Positions 1-8,569 are shown, numbered from the stretch's first letter. The stretch: DNA of 64,000 nt from Streptomyces sp. NBC_01267 (GCF_036241575.1 NZ_CP108455.1:6183001-6247000), one strand, 5' to 3'. Numbers and translations are program-made. The notes: generated from the sequence alone by a model not told the origin.

Positions 1-628
1 CCAGGAGCGCAGCGAGGACCAGCGGCAGGGCGAGCCAGAATCCGTCCGGCGGGCGCAGCAGCACCACCGCGCCGAGACAGAGCGCGGTACCCAGCAGGGC
101 CCAGCGGTCCTGCGGGCCGGAGTGCGCGGTGGTCACCACCCGCAGGAAGAAACCGGCGCAGGCCAGTGCGCCGAGCGCGACCCACAGATTGGGCATCGCC
201 TGCGGCCCGTAGAACTGGGTGATCCACAGCCCGGCGAACAGCACGCCCGCGAGCGCCAGCCGCAGCGCGGGCTGGAACCGGCGCCAGACCCAGAGCGCCC
301 CCAGCAGACCGGCGCCGGACAGTACGGCCAGGTAGCAGCGGAGCGCCACGGTCGAGGAGGTCAGCACCGCTACGGGCGCCACCAGGTACGAGATGCCACG
401 GGCGCGCGGCGCACTGAAGAACGCCGCAGGCGCGTGCGAACCCACCTGGCTGACATAGACCGCCTCGTCCCAGCCAAGACCCAAATTCGGTCGTACGAAA
501 AGGAACTGGCAGGCAGTGAAGGCCACAGCGACCCCCACCAGCCATCCGGTTCCCGCGCGGGACAGGACCGCGGGGGAAGATTCTCCCAGGTTCCCGATTC
601 TCTGTTCTTCGGAATGTGTCCCCGTCAT
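1..628 (-). CDS. multi-membrane glycosyltransferase-like protein (5' part, runs off left edge)
   Basis: Read on the minus strand, an uninterrupted frame starts at the ATG at 626-628 and runs off the left edge after about 209 codons, so only the N-terminal part is visible. After a polar stretch of about 28 residues come a hydrophobic helix (GWLVGVAVAFTACQFLF), then the segment GLGWDEAVYVSQV and several more hydrophobic helices. An acidic motif just after the first membrane helix is typical of GT-C fold, ArnT/PMT-like lipid-linked sugar transferases (GT39/GT83), so membrane glycosyltransferase is my best reading. The catalytic loop and C-terminus lie outside the window. A broken copy of the first ~118 codons sits at 8109-8466. 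The gene looks unrelated to the polyketide cluster. Confidence 0.6.
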   Translation of the reverse strand, partial: MTGTHSEEQRIGNLGESSPAVLSRAGTGWLVGVAVAFTACQFLFVRPNLGLGWDEAVYVSQVGSHAPAAFFSAPRARGISYLVAPVAVLTSSTVALRCYLAVLSGAGLLGALWVWRRFQPALRLALAGVLFAGLWITQFYGPQAMPNLWVALGALACAGFFLRVVTTAHSGPQDRWALLGTALCLGAVVLLRPPDGFWLALPLVLAALL

Positions 629-1296
629 ACGCGCACCGTACAAGCAAGTACGAGATCTGACCTGGAACGAGTGCCGGGCCGCCTACCCCTTTCCTGGAAA
701 TCTGGTGAACAGCCAGCTGGATCTCGCTACCCCCGACCTGCTGCGTTTTCCCTGGCTGCGCGGGGCGAAATTCTTCCATGCGCGGGTCCGTCCCGGTGAT
801 GTCCTCTTCATTCCGCTGAGGGCCCGGGATTTCGTTGTGCACGGCCTGTTCCACCGGCGGGAGGACACCCGGTTCTTCTTCAGCCCGGCTTCGGAGTGAC
901 CACGATCGAGGTCGACGACCCTCATGTGATGCACATCGACGCCACCCTCGCACCGCTCGCGGTGCGGTACGCGGCCGACCGCATCGCTGTGGCGCCGGAT
1001 AGCCGCCGGATGAGCCGGCGCGTATCGAAGGTTGTACCGGTGGCGTTTCCTTTTGCTCTTCACAGGCGATTTCTGGTGCGACCTTTTGCTCTTCTTGGGC
1101 AACAACGGACATCGGCAATTGTTCGCGGCGGTCTTCCGTGCCACGTTACGTGCGCCGAGCCGGGCCGCTGACGAGCGGTCTCCGGCAGTGGCGTTCCTCG
1201 AATCCGACGCGTCCTGTGCAGCGGAACGAGTGCGTCCTTTTCCGGGCCGCTCTACGTACGGATACACGTCGGCCTTCTTCTTCTGTGGAGGTATTG
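629..1296. other. intergenic stretch with gene remnant
   Basis: This 668-base stretch lies between the divergent starts at 628 and 1297. Apart from the possible cupin remnant at 645-899 I see no coding frame with a credible start. Both promoters must lie here, but I cannot point to convincing -35/-10 pairs. Confidence 0.5.
645..899 (+). pseudogene. fragment of a cupin_8/JmjC-like protein
   Basis: In the frame ending at the TGA at 897-899, about 80 residues resemble the C-terminal half of Cupin_8/JmjC-like hydroxylases: a YPFPGN-like segment, then SQLDLATPDLLRFPWL, then RVRPGDVLFIP, which matches the family's PGD-LFIP strand. The expected W-W-H metal-site residues after it are absent (RARDFVVHG). 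There is no plausible start codon with a ribosome site and the N-terminal half is missing. I read it as a decayed gene end. It is a weak call from motif likeness only and could be chance. Confidence 0.35.
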
Positions 1297-2673
1297 GTGC
1301 ATTTTCGTTTGCTCGGAAGTCGCTTCGCCCTGTCGGCGCTGGGAGTGGCGCTGTGCGTCGGTGTGACCGCGCCGGTGAGCGCGAGCGCGGACAGTGGGGG
1401 TTCTGTCCTCGGGGCCGTCACGCAGAGCGGATCCGGTCAGAGACCCGAGGGCCAGGCGGGCCAGGCACTCCGGACCGATCCGAACACACTCACGTCGGCC
1501 CAGCTCACCCCGCCTGCGCTCACCAGGACCGAAGTCATGTCCCGGGCGGCGAGCTGGGTCGACCTCGGCCTGGTCTACAGCAACACCGCGTATTACCAGG
1601 GCTACCGCATGGACTGCTCGGGCTATGCGTCGATGGCCTGGAAGCTCGGCACGTCGCTGGTGACCGGCACGTTCAACTCCTCGGGCGTCACGGAGGACAT
1701 CACCAAGGCCGAACTCAAGGCCGGGGACGCCCTCAACAACCCCGCCGCCGGTGCGCAGGGCCACATCGCCCTGTTCGAGAAGTGGACCGACTCCTCCAAG
1801 TCCGCTTACTGGGGCTACGAGTTCAGCGGATCGGGTGTCCACCACCGGAAGATCCCGTACCCGTACTTCTCGGGCCACGGCACCTTCCACCCGGTCCACA
1901 ACAAGGCCATCGTCGATGTGTCCGACCCGGGCATGACGAACCTCGCCGCAGTGGGCGATCAGACCGGTGACGGCATCCCCGACATCATCGCCACCAAGGT
2001 CTCCAACGGAAAGCTGTACCGGTACTCCGGCCCCGACTACAGCGGTGCCACCCGGGTGGAGATCGGGACCGGCTGGAACTCCTTCGACTCCGTCACGGCG
2101 GTCGGTGACCTGAACGGTGACGGGGTGACCGACATCGTCGCGGCCAAGGGCGACGGAACGCTGTACCGCTACTCGGGTCCCGACTACACCGGTCCGGCCC
2201 GGGTGGAGATCGGCACCGGCTGGGCGGCGATGACCAGCATCACCGGAGTGGGCGATCTGACCGGTGACGGCATACCGGACCTTCTCGCCGTCGAGAAGTC
2301 GAGCGGGGCCCTGTACCGGTACTCCGGCCCCAACTACAGCGGTGCCACCCGGGTGCAGATCGGGACCGGCTGGAACTCCTTCGACTCCGTCACGGCGGTC
2401 GGTGACCTGAACGGTGACGGGGTGACCGACATCATCGCGGCCAAGGGCGACGGAACGCTGTACCGCTACTCGGGTCCCGACTACACCGGTCCGGCCCGGG
2501 TGGAGATCGGCACCGGCTGGGACTCCATGAACAACCTGGTGAGTCCGGGCGACCTCAACGGTGACGGCATTCCCGACCTGCTGGGCGTCAAGCTGTCCAC
2601 CTCTCAGCTCTTCCGCTACACCGGTCCGGCGTTCAGCGGCGCGAGCCGCACCGAGATCGGCACCGGCTGGTAG
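1297..2673 (+). CDS. secreted NlpC/P60-like protein with five-unit tachylectin/FG-GAP propeller
   Basis: The protein has 458 residues. The GTG at 1297 is chosen because GGAGG lies 5 bases upstream and the product then opens with a signal peptide (basic start, hydrophobic core, cleavage after VSASA). Residues ~75-205 resemble an NlpC/P60-type cysteine hydrolase: the nucleophile is likely Cys107 in MDCSGYASMAWKL and the partner His lies in GHIALFEKW, after a GDAL turn. Residues ~213-458 are five tandem ~49-residue units, each with DxxGDGxxD, LYRYSGP and IGTGW, and the protein ends exactly on the last IGTGW. That layout fits a five-bladed tachylectin-2-like propeller. It is probably an exported cell-wall hydrolase or amidase carrying a carbohydrate-binding domain; the substrate is not inferable. 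Confidence 0.8.
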   Translation: MHFRLLGSRFALSALGVALCVGVTAPVSASADSGGSVLGAVTQSGSGQRPEGQAGQALRTDPNTLTSAQLTPPALTRTEVMSRAASWVDLGLVYSNTAYYQGYRMDCSGYASMAWKLGTSLVTGTFNSSGVTEDITKAELKAGDALNNPAAGAQGHIALFEKWTDSSKSAYWGYEFSGSGVHHRKIPYPYFSGHGTFHPVHNKAIVDVSDPGMTNLAAVGDQTGDGIPDIIATKVSNGKLYRYSGPDYSGATRVEIGTGWNSFDSVTAVGDLNGDGVTDIVAAKGDGTLYRYSGPDYTGPARVEIGTGWAAMTSITGVGDLTGDGIPDLLAVEKSSGALYRYSGPNYSGATRVQIGTGWNSFDSVTAVGDLNGDGVTDIIAAKGDGTLYRYSGPDYTGPARVEIGTGWDSMNNLVSPGDLNGDGIPDLLGVKLSTSQLFRYTGPAFSGASRTEIGTGW

Positions 2674-2684
2674 TCCGGGCCACC

Positions 2685-2761
2685 GACTTCGCCGTGCGGG
2701 CCGGGGCATGCGGGCCGGCTCGGGAGCAGGCCCCGGGCGTTCCGGCCCGCACGGCGAAGTC
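2685..2761 (+). terminator. long inverted repeat, likely terminator
   Basis: A perfect 20-base stem (2685-2704 pairing with 2742-2761) with a 37-base loop starts 12 bases after the stop of the upstream secreted-protein gene. There is no U-tract, as is common in Streptomyces terminators. Confidence 0.65.
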
Positions 2762-2771
2762 CACCCCTCTG

Positions 2772-2825
2772 CGACTCCCCGACCTCCGACTCCCCGACTT
2801 CCGACTTCCCGACTTCCCGACTTCG
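2772..2825 (+). repeat. short degenerate tandem repeat (gacttcccc-like)
   Basis: About 54 bases built from repeats of gactcccc/gacttccc units (roughly 15-base periods) lie just before the ribosome-binding site of the next gene. They do not code and may be slippage-generated leader sequence. Confidence 0.6.
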
Positions 2826-2846
2826 ATTCTCCGACGAAGGAGCCTC

Positions 2847-3962
2847 GTGACACGCGTACGCCGTTTCCCGTCCGCACTGCGCTCGTCGGCCGCCGCCGCG
2901 GTCTTCGCCCTGAGCCTGGCCGTCGTCACTCCCGCGTCGGCTGCCTCGGTCAGCACCTGGGACAAGGTCGCCCGCTGTGAGAGCGGCGGCAACTGGAGCA
3001 TCGACACCGGCACCACCTACACCGGCGGCCTGCAGATCAGTGGCTACAACTGGCAGCACTACGGCGGCACCGCCTATGCACCCCACGCCTACCAGGCGAC
3101 CAAGAAACAGCAGATCCTCATCGCCGAGAAGATCCTCGCCGACCAGGGCGCCGGTGCCTGGACGTGCAGTCCCGGTACCGGCCTGTCGACGGACACCGCG
3201 GACCCGTATCCGCTGCCGCGGATGGCGAATCTGACGAATGTGGGTGACCTGACCGGTGACGGTGTGCCGGACCTCATCGCCGTCAAGAGGTCCACCGGTG
3301 TTCTGTACCGCTATTCGGGTCCTGATTTCAGTGGTGACACCCGGGTGCAGATCGGTACCGGCTGGGGATCGATGACCGACGTGACCGCGGTCGGTGACCA
3401 GAACGGCGACGGGGTCACGGACATCCTGGCGACCGCGTCCGACGGAACGCTGTACCGCTACTCGGGTCCCGACTACAGCGGTCCGGCCCGGGTGGAGATC
3501 GGCACCGGCTGGACATCCATGACCGACGCCACCGGGGTGGGCGACCTGACCGGTGACGGTGTGCCGGACCTCATCGCCGTCAAGAGGTCCACCGGTGTTC
3601 TGTACCGGTACTCGGGTCCTGATTTCAGTGGTGACACCCGGGTGCAGATCGGTACCGGCTGGGGATCGATGACCGACGTGACCGCGGTCGGTGACCAGAA
3701 CGGCGACGGGGTCGCCGACATCCTGGCCGCCGACGCCCGCGGCAAGCTCTACCGCTACACCGGCCCCGACTACTCCGGCGGCGGAAGGGTGCAGATCGGC
3801 ACCGGCTGGGACGTCATGGCCGAGCTCGTCGGACCCGGCAACATCACCGGCAGCGCCGTCCCCGACCTGCTGGCCGTGAACGTGGTCAGTGGCGTTCTCT
3901 ACCGCTATGCCGGTCCCGATTTCAGCGGCGCGACCCGTACCGGCATCGGTACCGGCTGGTAG
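2847..3962 (+). CDS. secreted Rpf/lysozyme-like transglycosylase with five-unit tachylectin/FG-GAP propeller
   Basis: The protein has 371 residues, starting at GTG 2847 with GAAGGAG 5 bases upstream. It opens with a signal peptide (RRFPSALRSSAAAAVFALSL, cleavage near ASA). Residues ~35-110 match the transglycosylase-like/Rpf fold: WDKVARCESGGNW carries the likely catalytic Glu45, followed by GGLQIS and a closing Cys in WTCSPGTG that can pair with Cys44. Such domains cleave peptidoglycan and, in Rpf proteins, help cells leave dormancy. Residues ~126-371 are five units of the same IGTGW propeller found in both neighbours; units 1 and 3, and 2 and 4, are nearly identical, indicating recent internal duplication. 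It acts outside the cell, probably on the wall. Confidence 0.85.
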   Translation: MTRVRRFPSALRSSAAAAVFALSLAVVTPASAASVSTWDKVARCESGGNWSIDTGTTYTGGLQISGYNWQHYGGTAYAPHAYQATKKQQILIAEKILADQGAGAWTCSPGTGLSTDTADPYPLPRMANLTNVGDLTGDGVPDLIAVKRSTGVLYRYSGPDFSGDTRVQIGTGWGSMTDVTAVGDQNGDGVTDILATASDGTLYRYSGPDYSGPARVEIGTGWTSMTDATGVGDLTGDGVPDLIAVKRSTGVLYRYSGPDFSGDTRVQIGTGWGSMTDVTAVGDQNGDGVADILAADARGKLYRYTGPDYSGGGRVQIGTGWDVMAELVGPGNITGSAVPDLLAVNVVSGVLYRYAGPDFSGATRTGIGTGW

Positions 3963-3966
3963 TCCC

Positions 3967-3991
3967 GGGCGCCGCCGCCGCGATGGCGCCC
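3967..3991 (+). terminator. small GC hairpin after the stop
   Basis: A 7-base stem (gggcgcc pairing with ggcgccc) around an 11-base loop lies 4 bases after the stop codon of the Rpf-like gene. It is a weak candidate terminator. Confidence 0.35.
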
Positions 3992-4034
3992 GCCCAGTAA
4001 CGACCACTCCTCCCGTCCGACAGGAGAACCCTTC

Positions 4035-5765
4035 GTGCGTCCGCATCACCGCATCACCCGCGCCGGGCGCGACGGCGCCGTCCCGATGCCCCGAGGAACC
4101 GCGCGCCTCACCCGCCGGTGGGCCGCGATCTGCTCGCTGCTTCTGCTGCTGATGGCGCTGCCGACGTATGCGCAGGCCGACTCGCTGCCCGTCACCACCC
4201 CGCAGTCGTTGCACTTCGTCAGCTACAACATCTGCGGCAGCGCATGCCCGAAGAGCGCCACCGACAGCGCCACCAACCGTATGAACGCGGTGGTCGCCCA
4301 GGCATCCCCGCAGGGATGGAACACCGATGCGATCTTCCTGCAGGAGGTGTGCGAGGACCAGTACGACACGTTCAACACCCGTCTGCAGCCGCTCGGTTAC
4401 CACGGGAAGTTCACCGCGACGATCGCCGCCGGCGGCAGCGCGACCGCCTGCAAGGGGAAGTACGCCTACGGTGTGGCGTTGTTCGTCAAGGGGCCGATCC
4501 TCGCCTCGACGGTGCTGCCGCTGACCGTCGGCAACGAAGTGGAGAAGATCCTCGTCCCCTGTGTGCGCACCACCCTCCACGGCAGGGACACCTGGGCGTG
4601 CTCGGTCCATCTGTACTGGAAGGACGCAGCCCTCAACCAGGCCGAATCGGTCAAACTCGCGGCACAGGCCAAGGCCTGGGAGGACGCCGGTACCCCGGTG
4701 GTCCTCGGCGGTGACTTCAACGCAACGCCCCGCAGCACCTCACTGGGCAGCTTCTACAGCCCCAGCGCCGACGACGGCGGACACGGCCGGTTCATCGAGG
4801 CGGACGAAACCGACAAGGACTCCTTCAACCAGCAGGTGTGCGACCCGGCGGCACGGCTGTACTGCCGGTCGGGCGAGACCACCTTCACCGGAAGCACCGT
4901 CTCCAAGCTCGACTACCTGATGTTCGGCGAGCGGTACTTCAGAGCCGCGCAGGGTGACGTCCTGCCCCGCGACGCAACGGTCTCCGACCACCAGCTGTAC
5001 CGCGGCGCCGTGTCATGGGCCGGCATGTCGGGTGCTGCGAGCGTGGGGGACCTGACGGGCGACTCGGCCGGCGACATCGTCGCGATCGCCCGCGCCAGTG
5101 GAACTCTCTACCGGTACGCGGGCCCTGCTTACAGCGGCGCCTCCAGGGTGTCGCTCGGCGGCGGCTGGAACGTCTACGACCGGATCGTCGGGGTCGGTGA
5201 CCTGACCGGTGACGGTGTGTCCGATCTGCTCGCCGTCGACGGCGACGGCGGCCTGTTCCGCTACTCGGGCCCCGATTACGCCGCCGACAGCAAGGTACAG
5301 ATCGGCACCGGCTGGAGCGGCATGGCCGGTATCAGCGCGGTAGGCGACCTGACCGGGGACGACGTCCCCGACATCGTGGCGGTCGCACGGTCGACGGGCG
5401 CTCTCTACCGGTACACGGGCCCCGGTTTCCCGGGCGGATCGCGGGTCGGTATCGGCACCGGCTGGAACGTCTACAACCAGCTCGCCGGGGTCGGCGACCT
5501 GACGGGTGACAGCGTGTCGGATCTGCTGGCAGTCGATGCCAACGGTGACCTGTTCCGCCTCTCGGGTCCTGACTACGCCGACAGCAGCAAGGCACGGACC
5601 GGAACGGGCTGGAACTCGATGAGCAACATCACCGGGGTCGGCGACCTGACCGGTGACGGCGCACCCGACATCATCGCCACCAAGGCGGCGACCGGTGAGC
5701 TGTACCGGTACTCGGGACCGGGTTTCGCCGGCGGTGCGCGCGTCCTCATCGGCACCGGCTGGTAG
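4035..5765 (+). CDS. secreted endonuclease/exonuclease/phosphatase-family protein with five-unit propeller
   Basis: The protein has 576 residues; GTG start at 4035 with CAGGAGAA upstream. A long basic N-terminus leads into a hydrophobic signal segment (ICSLLLLLMALPTYAQA). Residues ~55-325 carry the EEP metallohydrolase motif series: SYNIC, FLQEV with the metal-binding Glu, SVHLYW, LGGDFNATP, LDYLMFG and the terminal SDH. Members are DNases, sphingomyelinases or phosphatases, and this one could be any of them. Residues ~328-576 are five propeller units ending exactly on IGTGW, as in the two genes upstream. The three genes are in the same direction but separated by hairpins, so each may be transcribed on its own. 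The shared lectin-like domain suggests a common extracellular target. Confidence 0.85.
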   Translation: MRPHHRITRAGRDGAVPMPRGTARLTRRWAAICSLLLLLMALPTYAQADSLPVTTPQSLHFVSYNICGSACPKSATDSATNRMNAVVAQASPQGWNTDAIFLQEVCEDQYDTFNTRLQPLGYHGKFTATIAAGGSATACKGKYAYGVALFVKGPILASTVLPLTVGNEVEKILVPCVRTTLHGRDTWACSVHLYWKDAALNQAESVKLAAQAKAWEDAGTPVVLGGDFNATPRSTSLGSFYSPSADDGGHGRFIEADETDKDSFNQQVCDPAARLYCRSGETTFTGSTVSKLDYLMFGERYFRAAQGDVLPRDATVSDHQLYRGAVSWAGMSGAASVGDLTGDSAGDIVAIARASGTLYRYAGPAYSGASRVSLGGGWNVYDRIVGVGDLTGDGVSDLLAVDGDGGLFRYSGPDYAADSKVQIGTGWSGMAGISAVGDLTGDDVPDIVAVARSTGALYRYTGPGFPGGSRVGIGTGWNVYNQLAGVGDLTGDSVSDLLAVDANGDLFRLSGPDYADSSKARTGTGWNSMSNITGVGDLTGDGAPDIIATKAATGELYRYSGPGFAGGARVLIGTGW

Positions 5766-5774
5766 CAGCGGTCC

Positions 5775-5814
5775 CTCCGCCCCGGGCCGCCCGCACAGGC
5801 GGTCCGGGGCGGAG
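5775..5814. terminator. bidirectional terminator between convergent genes
   Basis: A 17-base stem (5775-5791 with 5798-5814, one mismatch) and 6-base loop sit between the convergent stops at 5765 and 5819. Confidence 0.75.
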
Positions 5815-5818
5815 TCGG

Positions 5819-6496
5819 TCAGCCGTGGCCGGCCGTACGCCTCGGGGCGCCGGACACGATCAGCGATGCGGCGACGGCCTTGTTCACCGCGTCGATCCGC
5901 GAGACGGCTCCGAGCTTCGCGAAGACGTTCCGCAGATGCCGCTTGACGGTGGCTTCGGTGATGGCCAGCCGGTCGGCGACCTGACTGTTGCTCAGCGCCA
6001 GCGCGACCAGTTCCAGCACTTCGAGTTCGCGGTCCGACAGACCGGGTCCGTACGCACCGGACCGCATCCGGGCCAGGGTCTCCCGGGACACGGCGTGCAC
6101 CAGGCGTTCCGCGTCGCGGTGCACGCTACGGATCGCGGACACCAGTTCGTGCCGGCTCACACTCTTGACCAGGTAGCCGCGTACACCCGCGGTGACGAGC
6201 CGGTGCAGCAGCCGCGGTTCGTCGAACATGCTCAAGATGATGATCCGCGAGGCCGGTGAGACGGTGCGGATCCTCCGTACCGTCTCTGTGACCTCGCCCC
6301 CCGGCAGTTCCACATCGAGCAGCACGATGTCCGGGCGATGCCGCCTGGCCTGTTCCACCCCGTCCCCACTGGTGGCGGCGCCGCCGACCACCACCAGGTC
6401 GTTGTAGGAGTCCAGGATCTCTTGCAGTCCGTCGCGGACCAGGGTGTGGTCGTCGATCAGCAGCAGCCGGATCCGGGCGTCACGTGATGTTCTCAA
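5819..6496 (-). CDS. NarL/FixJ-family two-component response regulator
   Basis: The protein has 225 residues. An N-terminal receiver domain carries the acidic pair in LLLIDDHTLVRDG, the phosphorylatable Asp61 in VLLDVELPGG and the conserved Lys in LVKSVS. A C-terminal LuxR-type helix-turn-helix follows (LSDRELEVLELVALALSN, then ATVKRHLRNVFAKLG). It overlaps the end of the kinase gene by 17 bases, so the two are translationally coupled and form a pair. It lacks a PAS domain and lies outside the apparent cluster edge, so a direct role in polyketide control is not supported by sequence. Confidence 0.93.
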   Translation of the reverse strand: MRTSRDARIRLLLIDDHTLVRDGLQEILDSYNDLVVVGGAATSGDGVEQARRHRPDIVLLDVELPGGEVTETVRRIRTVSPASRIIILSMFDEPRLLHRLVTAGVRGYLVKSVSRHELVSAIRSVHRDAERLVHAVSRETLARMRSGAYGPGLSDRELEVLELVALALSNSQVADRLAITEATVKRHLRNVFAKLGAVSRIDAVNKAVAASLIVSGAPRRTAGHG

Positions 6497-7580
6497 CGCT
6501 GCGTCCTCTCAGTGGGACGGCGAAGCGGACCACGGTGCCCACGTCGATCACACTCGCCAGGGCCAGCTGCCCGCCGAGCAGTTCGGTCCGCTCCGCCATC
6601 GAGATCAGGCCGAAACCCTCGCGGGCCGTGCCGGTGGTGTCGAAGCCGCGACCGTTGTCCAGGACGGTGCCACGCAGTTCGTGGGGGGTGATGGCCACGG
6701 TGATGCGGAGCGAGCGGGGCCGCGCGTGCGCCAGCGCGTTACGGGCCGCCTCCCGCAGCACCAGGAAGCATTCGTCGAGCACTCTGGGCGGCGCCCAGGT
6801 CTCGTCGCCGCTGACCTGGATTCCCACCAGTGAATCGCCGGTGTCGGCGGCCCCCAGATACGCGCGTAGCGCCGCGTCGAGACTGCGCGGCGGCTGCTGA
6901 TCGTGCAGCGTGGACGTCACCACGCGCAGATGTCGCATCGACTCCTGGAGCGCCTCCCAGGCCTCCTCCCAGTGGCCTTCCGCGACGGGCGGATCGCTGG
7001 CCCGGCGTATGTCGTACAGCTCCAGCTGCCGCTGCGTCATGCTCAGGCAGTAGCCCATCCGGTCGTGCAGCTCTCTGGCGATCCGGCGGCGTTCCTCGGC
7101 CAGCGCCCTCGGTACACCACTCGGCGCCACCCCCGTGTGCTCCGCGAACGACGCGTGCATGCGGACGGCGAGGATCCGCTGAAGGGTCGTCACGAGCGCC
7201 TGCCATGCGTGCGGAGCCATCGGTTCCGCCGGTATGTACGGAGTGACCACCGACAGCACCGCGTCGAAGAGCAGTGACATGGATTCGGTGATCTCGTACG
7301 GGTCCGCGCGCGCCGCCGCGATCCTGGTGTGCTCCCCTCCGCCCGCGCCGTCCGTCCGGCCGGTCTCTGCGGGACCTGCGCCGAGGGCGCGGGTGAGTTC
7401 CGTGAGAATGCCGTGTGCGTCGGCGAGTGCCCTGTCCATCGCGTCAGGGTTGTTCGCGGTCTGTGCTCCTGTGAGCCGGACCCTGTCCTCGTACGCCGCG
7501 AGGATCTCTTTCCGAAGAGATGAGATCAGTCCGGCTGTTTCGTCGGCCACTGCTCTTGGTGCTTGTCGTGTTCGTGCCAT
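6480..7580 (-). CDS. soluble two-component sensor histidine kinase (HisKA_3 type)
   Basis: The protein has 366 residues, starting at the ATG at 7578-7580; the frame is open further upstream but only through the broken-gene region, so that extension is not real. Residues 1-155 form an unrecognised, mostly helical sensor region without membrane segments, suggesting a cytoplasmic signal. The HisKA_3 H-box is RRRIARELHDRMG with His172. The C-terminal ATPase domain shows the N-box (REAARNALAHA), DNGRGFD and GFGLISMAER. It phosphorylates the overlapping response regulator. Upstream, 7613-7650 is an unusually A/T-rich island likely to hold the promoter. Confidence 0.9.
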   Translation of the reverse strand: MARTRQAPRAVADETAGLISSLRKEILAAYEDRVRLTGAQTANNPDAMDRALADAHGILTELTRALGAGPAETGRTDGAGGGEHTRIAAARADPYEITESMSLLFDAVLSVVTPYIPAEPMAPHAWQALVTTLQRILAVRMHASFAEHTGVAPSGVPRALAEERRRIARELHDRMGYCLSMTQRQLELYDIRRASDPPVAEGHWEEAWEALQESMRHLRVVTSTLHDQQPPRSLDAALRAYLGAADTGDSLVGIQVSGDETWAPPRVLDECFLVLREAARNALAHARPRSLRITVAITPHELRGTVLDNGRGFDTTGTAREGFGLISMAERTELLGGQLALASVIDVGTVVRFAVPLRGRSVENIT

Positions 7581-7760
7581 GCGATGCCCCCACCTGCACG
7601 TTTCCTGCGACGTCACAAATTTTGTTGCATTCAACACTATTCTGCCCGGGAGTGACGATCCCCGGAGTGTGGCCAGAAGGACGCCGCGCGGACCGTCGGC
7701 GTTCATCCGGACGGCTTCCCGCGCGTGCGGTGGGGTGGGTCCGGGGTTCCCGTGAAGACC
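7581..7760. other. upstream region of the two-component operon
   Basis: The stretch between the kinase start and the broken phosphoesterase copy holds no gene. An A/T-rich island at about 7613-7650 contrasts with the surrounding GC and is the most likely promoter area for the leftward kinase operon. I cannot define -35/-10 boxes with confidence. Confidence 0.35.
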
Positions 7761-7856
7761 GTGGAAGGCGGTTCGGCGCTCCGTCGCATTCGATACAAGG
7801 AGCCTCATTCGTAAGCTCGTTGGATCCACATCGACAGCGCGGGAGAGGACAGGATG

Positions 7857-8105
7857 ATGCCCGGAGAGCTCTTGGCCATCAGCGATCTCCATGTCGCGTA
7901 CGCGGAGAACCGCAGCATCGTCGAGGAGCTGTGTCCCGCGTCCGACGACGACTGGCTGATCGTCGCCGGGGACGTCGGGGAGATGTCCGAGGACATCATC
8001 TGGGCGCTGACCACGCTCAGCAGGGCCTTCGCCGAGGTCGTCTGGACGCCGGGCAACCATGAGCTGAGGCCCGGCTGAAGGAGACCGAGGTGCGGCCGGC
8101 CGCCA
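7857..8105 (+). pseudogene. metallophosphoesterase, deleted duplicate of the gene at 11419
   Basis: The first 69 codons and the upstream ~65 bases are nearly identical to the intact gene at 11419-12246. After GAGCTG (matching 11623-11628) the sequence jumps to the equivalent of 11924, a loss of 295 bases that shifts frame and gives a TGA at 8076-8078. Similarity stops at 8105, where a broken copy of the left-edge membrane gene begins in opposite orientation. The signature metal-binding segments (SDLHVAYAE, GDVGE, GNHEL) survive, but the catalytic C-terminal half is gone. It is a non-functional duplicate. Confidence 0.88.
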
Positions 8106-8108
8106 GAC

Positions 8109-8466
8109 CTGGAACCGGCGCCGGACCCCGAGCACCCCCAGCAGACCGGCGCCGGACAGTACGGCCAGGTAGCGGCGGAGCACCACGGTCGAGGAGGTCA
8201 GCGCCGCGAGGGGTGCCACCAGGTACGAGATGTCACGGGCGCGCGTGCGCACTGAAGAACGCCGCCGGTGCGTGCGAACCCACCTGGCTGACATGGACCG
8301 CCTCGTCCCAGCCAAGACCCAAGTCCGGCCGTACGAAAAGAAACTGGCAGGCGGTGAAGGCCGCCGCAACCCCCACCGGCTATCCGGTGCCCGTACGGGA
8401 GAGGACAGCGGGAGAAGATCCGCCCAAGATCCCGACTCTCTGTTCGTCGGAATGCGTCCCGGTCAT
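8109..8466 (-). pseudogene. truncated, stop-containing duplicate of the left-edge membrane glycosyltransferase gene
   Basis: Read leftward from the ATG at 8464-8466, this matches the first ~118 codons of the gene starting at 628. Codon 29, TGG in the intact copy, is TAG here, and a one-base insertion near 8240 breaks the frame again. The match also covers the 5' leader (to about 8488) and stops at 8109, where the broken phosphoesterase copy begins. Divergence at many sites indicates an old duplication. Confidence 0.85.
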
Positions 8467-8569
8467 GCGCGCACGGTACAAGCAACTACGGCAGTGCGAA
8501 GCGATACCGCGCGGGCAGCGGCGTGCCACATCGGTCAGGACGTAGGCGGCGGTCAGGGCAGCCCCACCC

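Noticed and set aside
1252..4610. Long minus-strand open frames under the three secreted-enzyme genes
   Set aside because: Low-complexity shadow translations that repeat in step with the plus-strand propeller units; no start or domain support.
1930..5765. Repeated ~147-base units as a CRISPR-like or non-coding repeat array
   Set aside because: The units are protein propeller repeats in frame with secreted enzymes, without spacers.
5819..6496. Response regulator as the activator that binds the PimM-like sites
   Set aside because: It has a receiver plus LuxR HTH but no PAS domain, is paired with a kinase and lies outside the cluster.
7581..8369. N-terminal extension of the histidine kinase reading through to about 8369
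   Set aside because: The extension runs through the two pseudogene fragments in mixed frames; the ATG at 7580 gives a normal-length soluble kinase.
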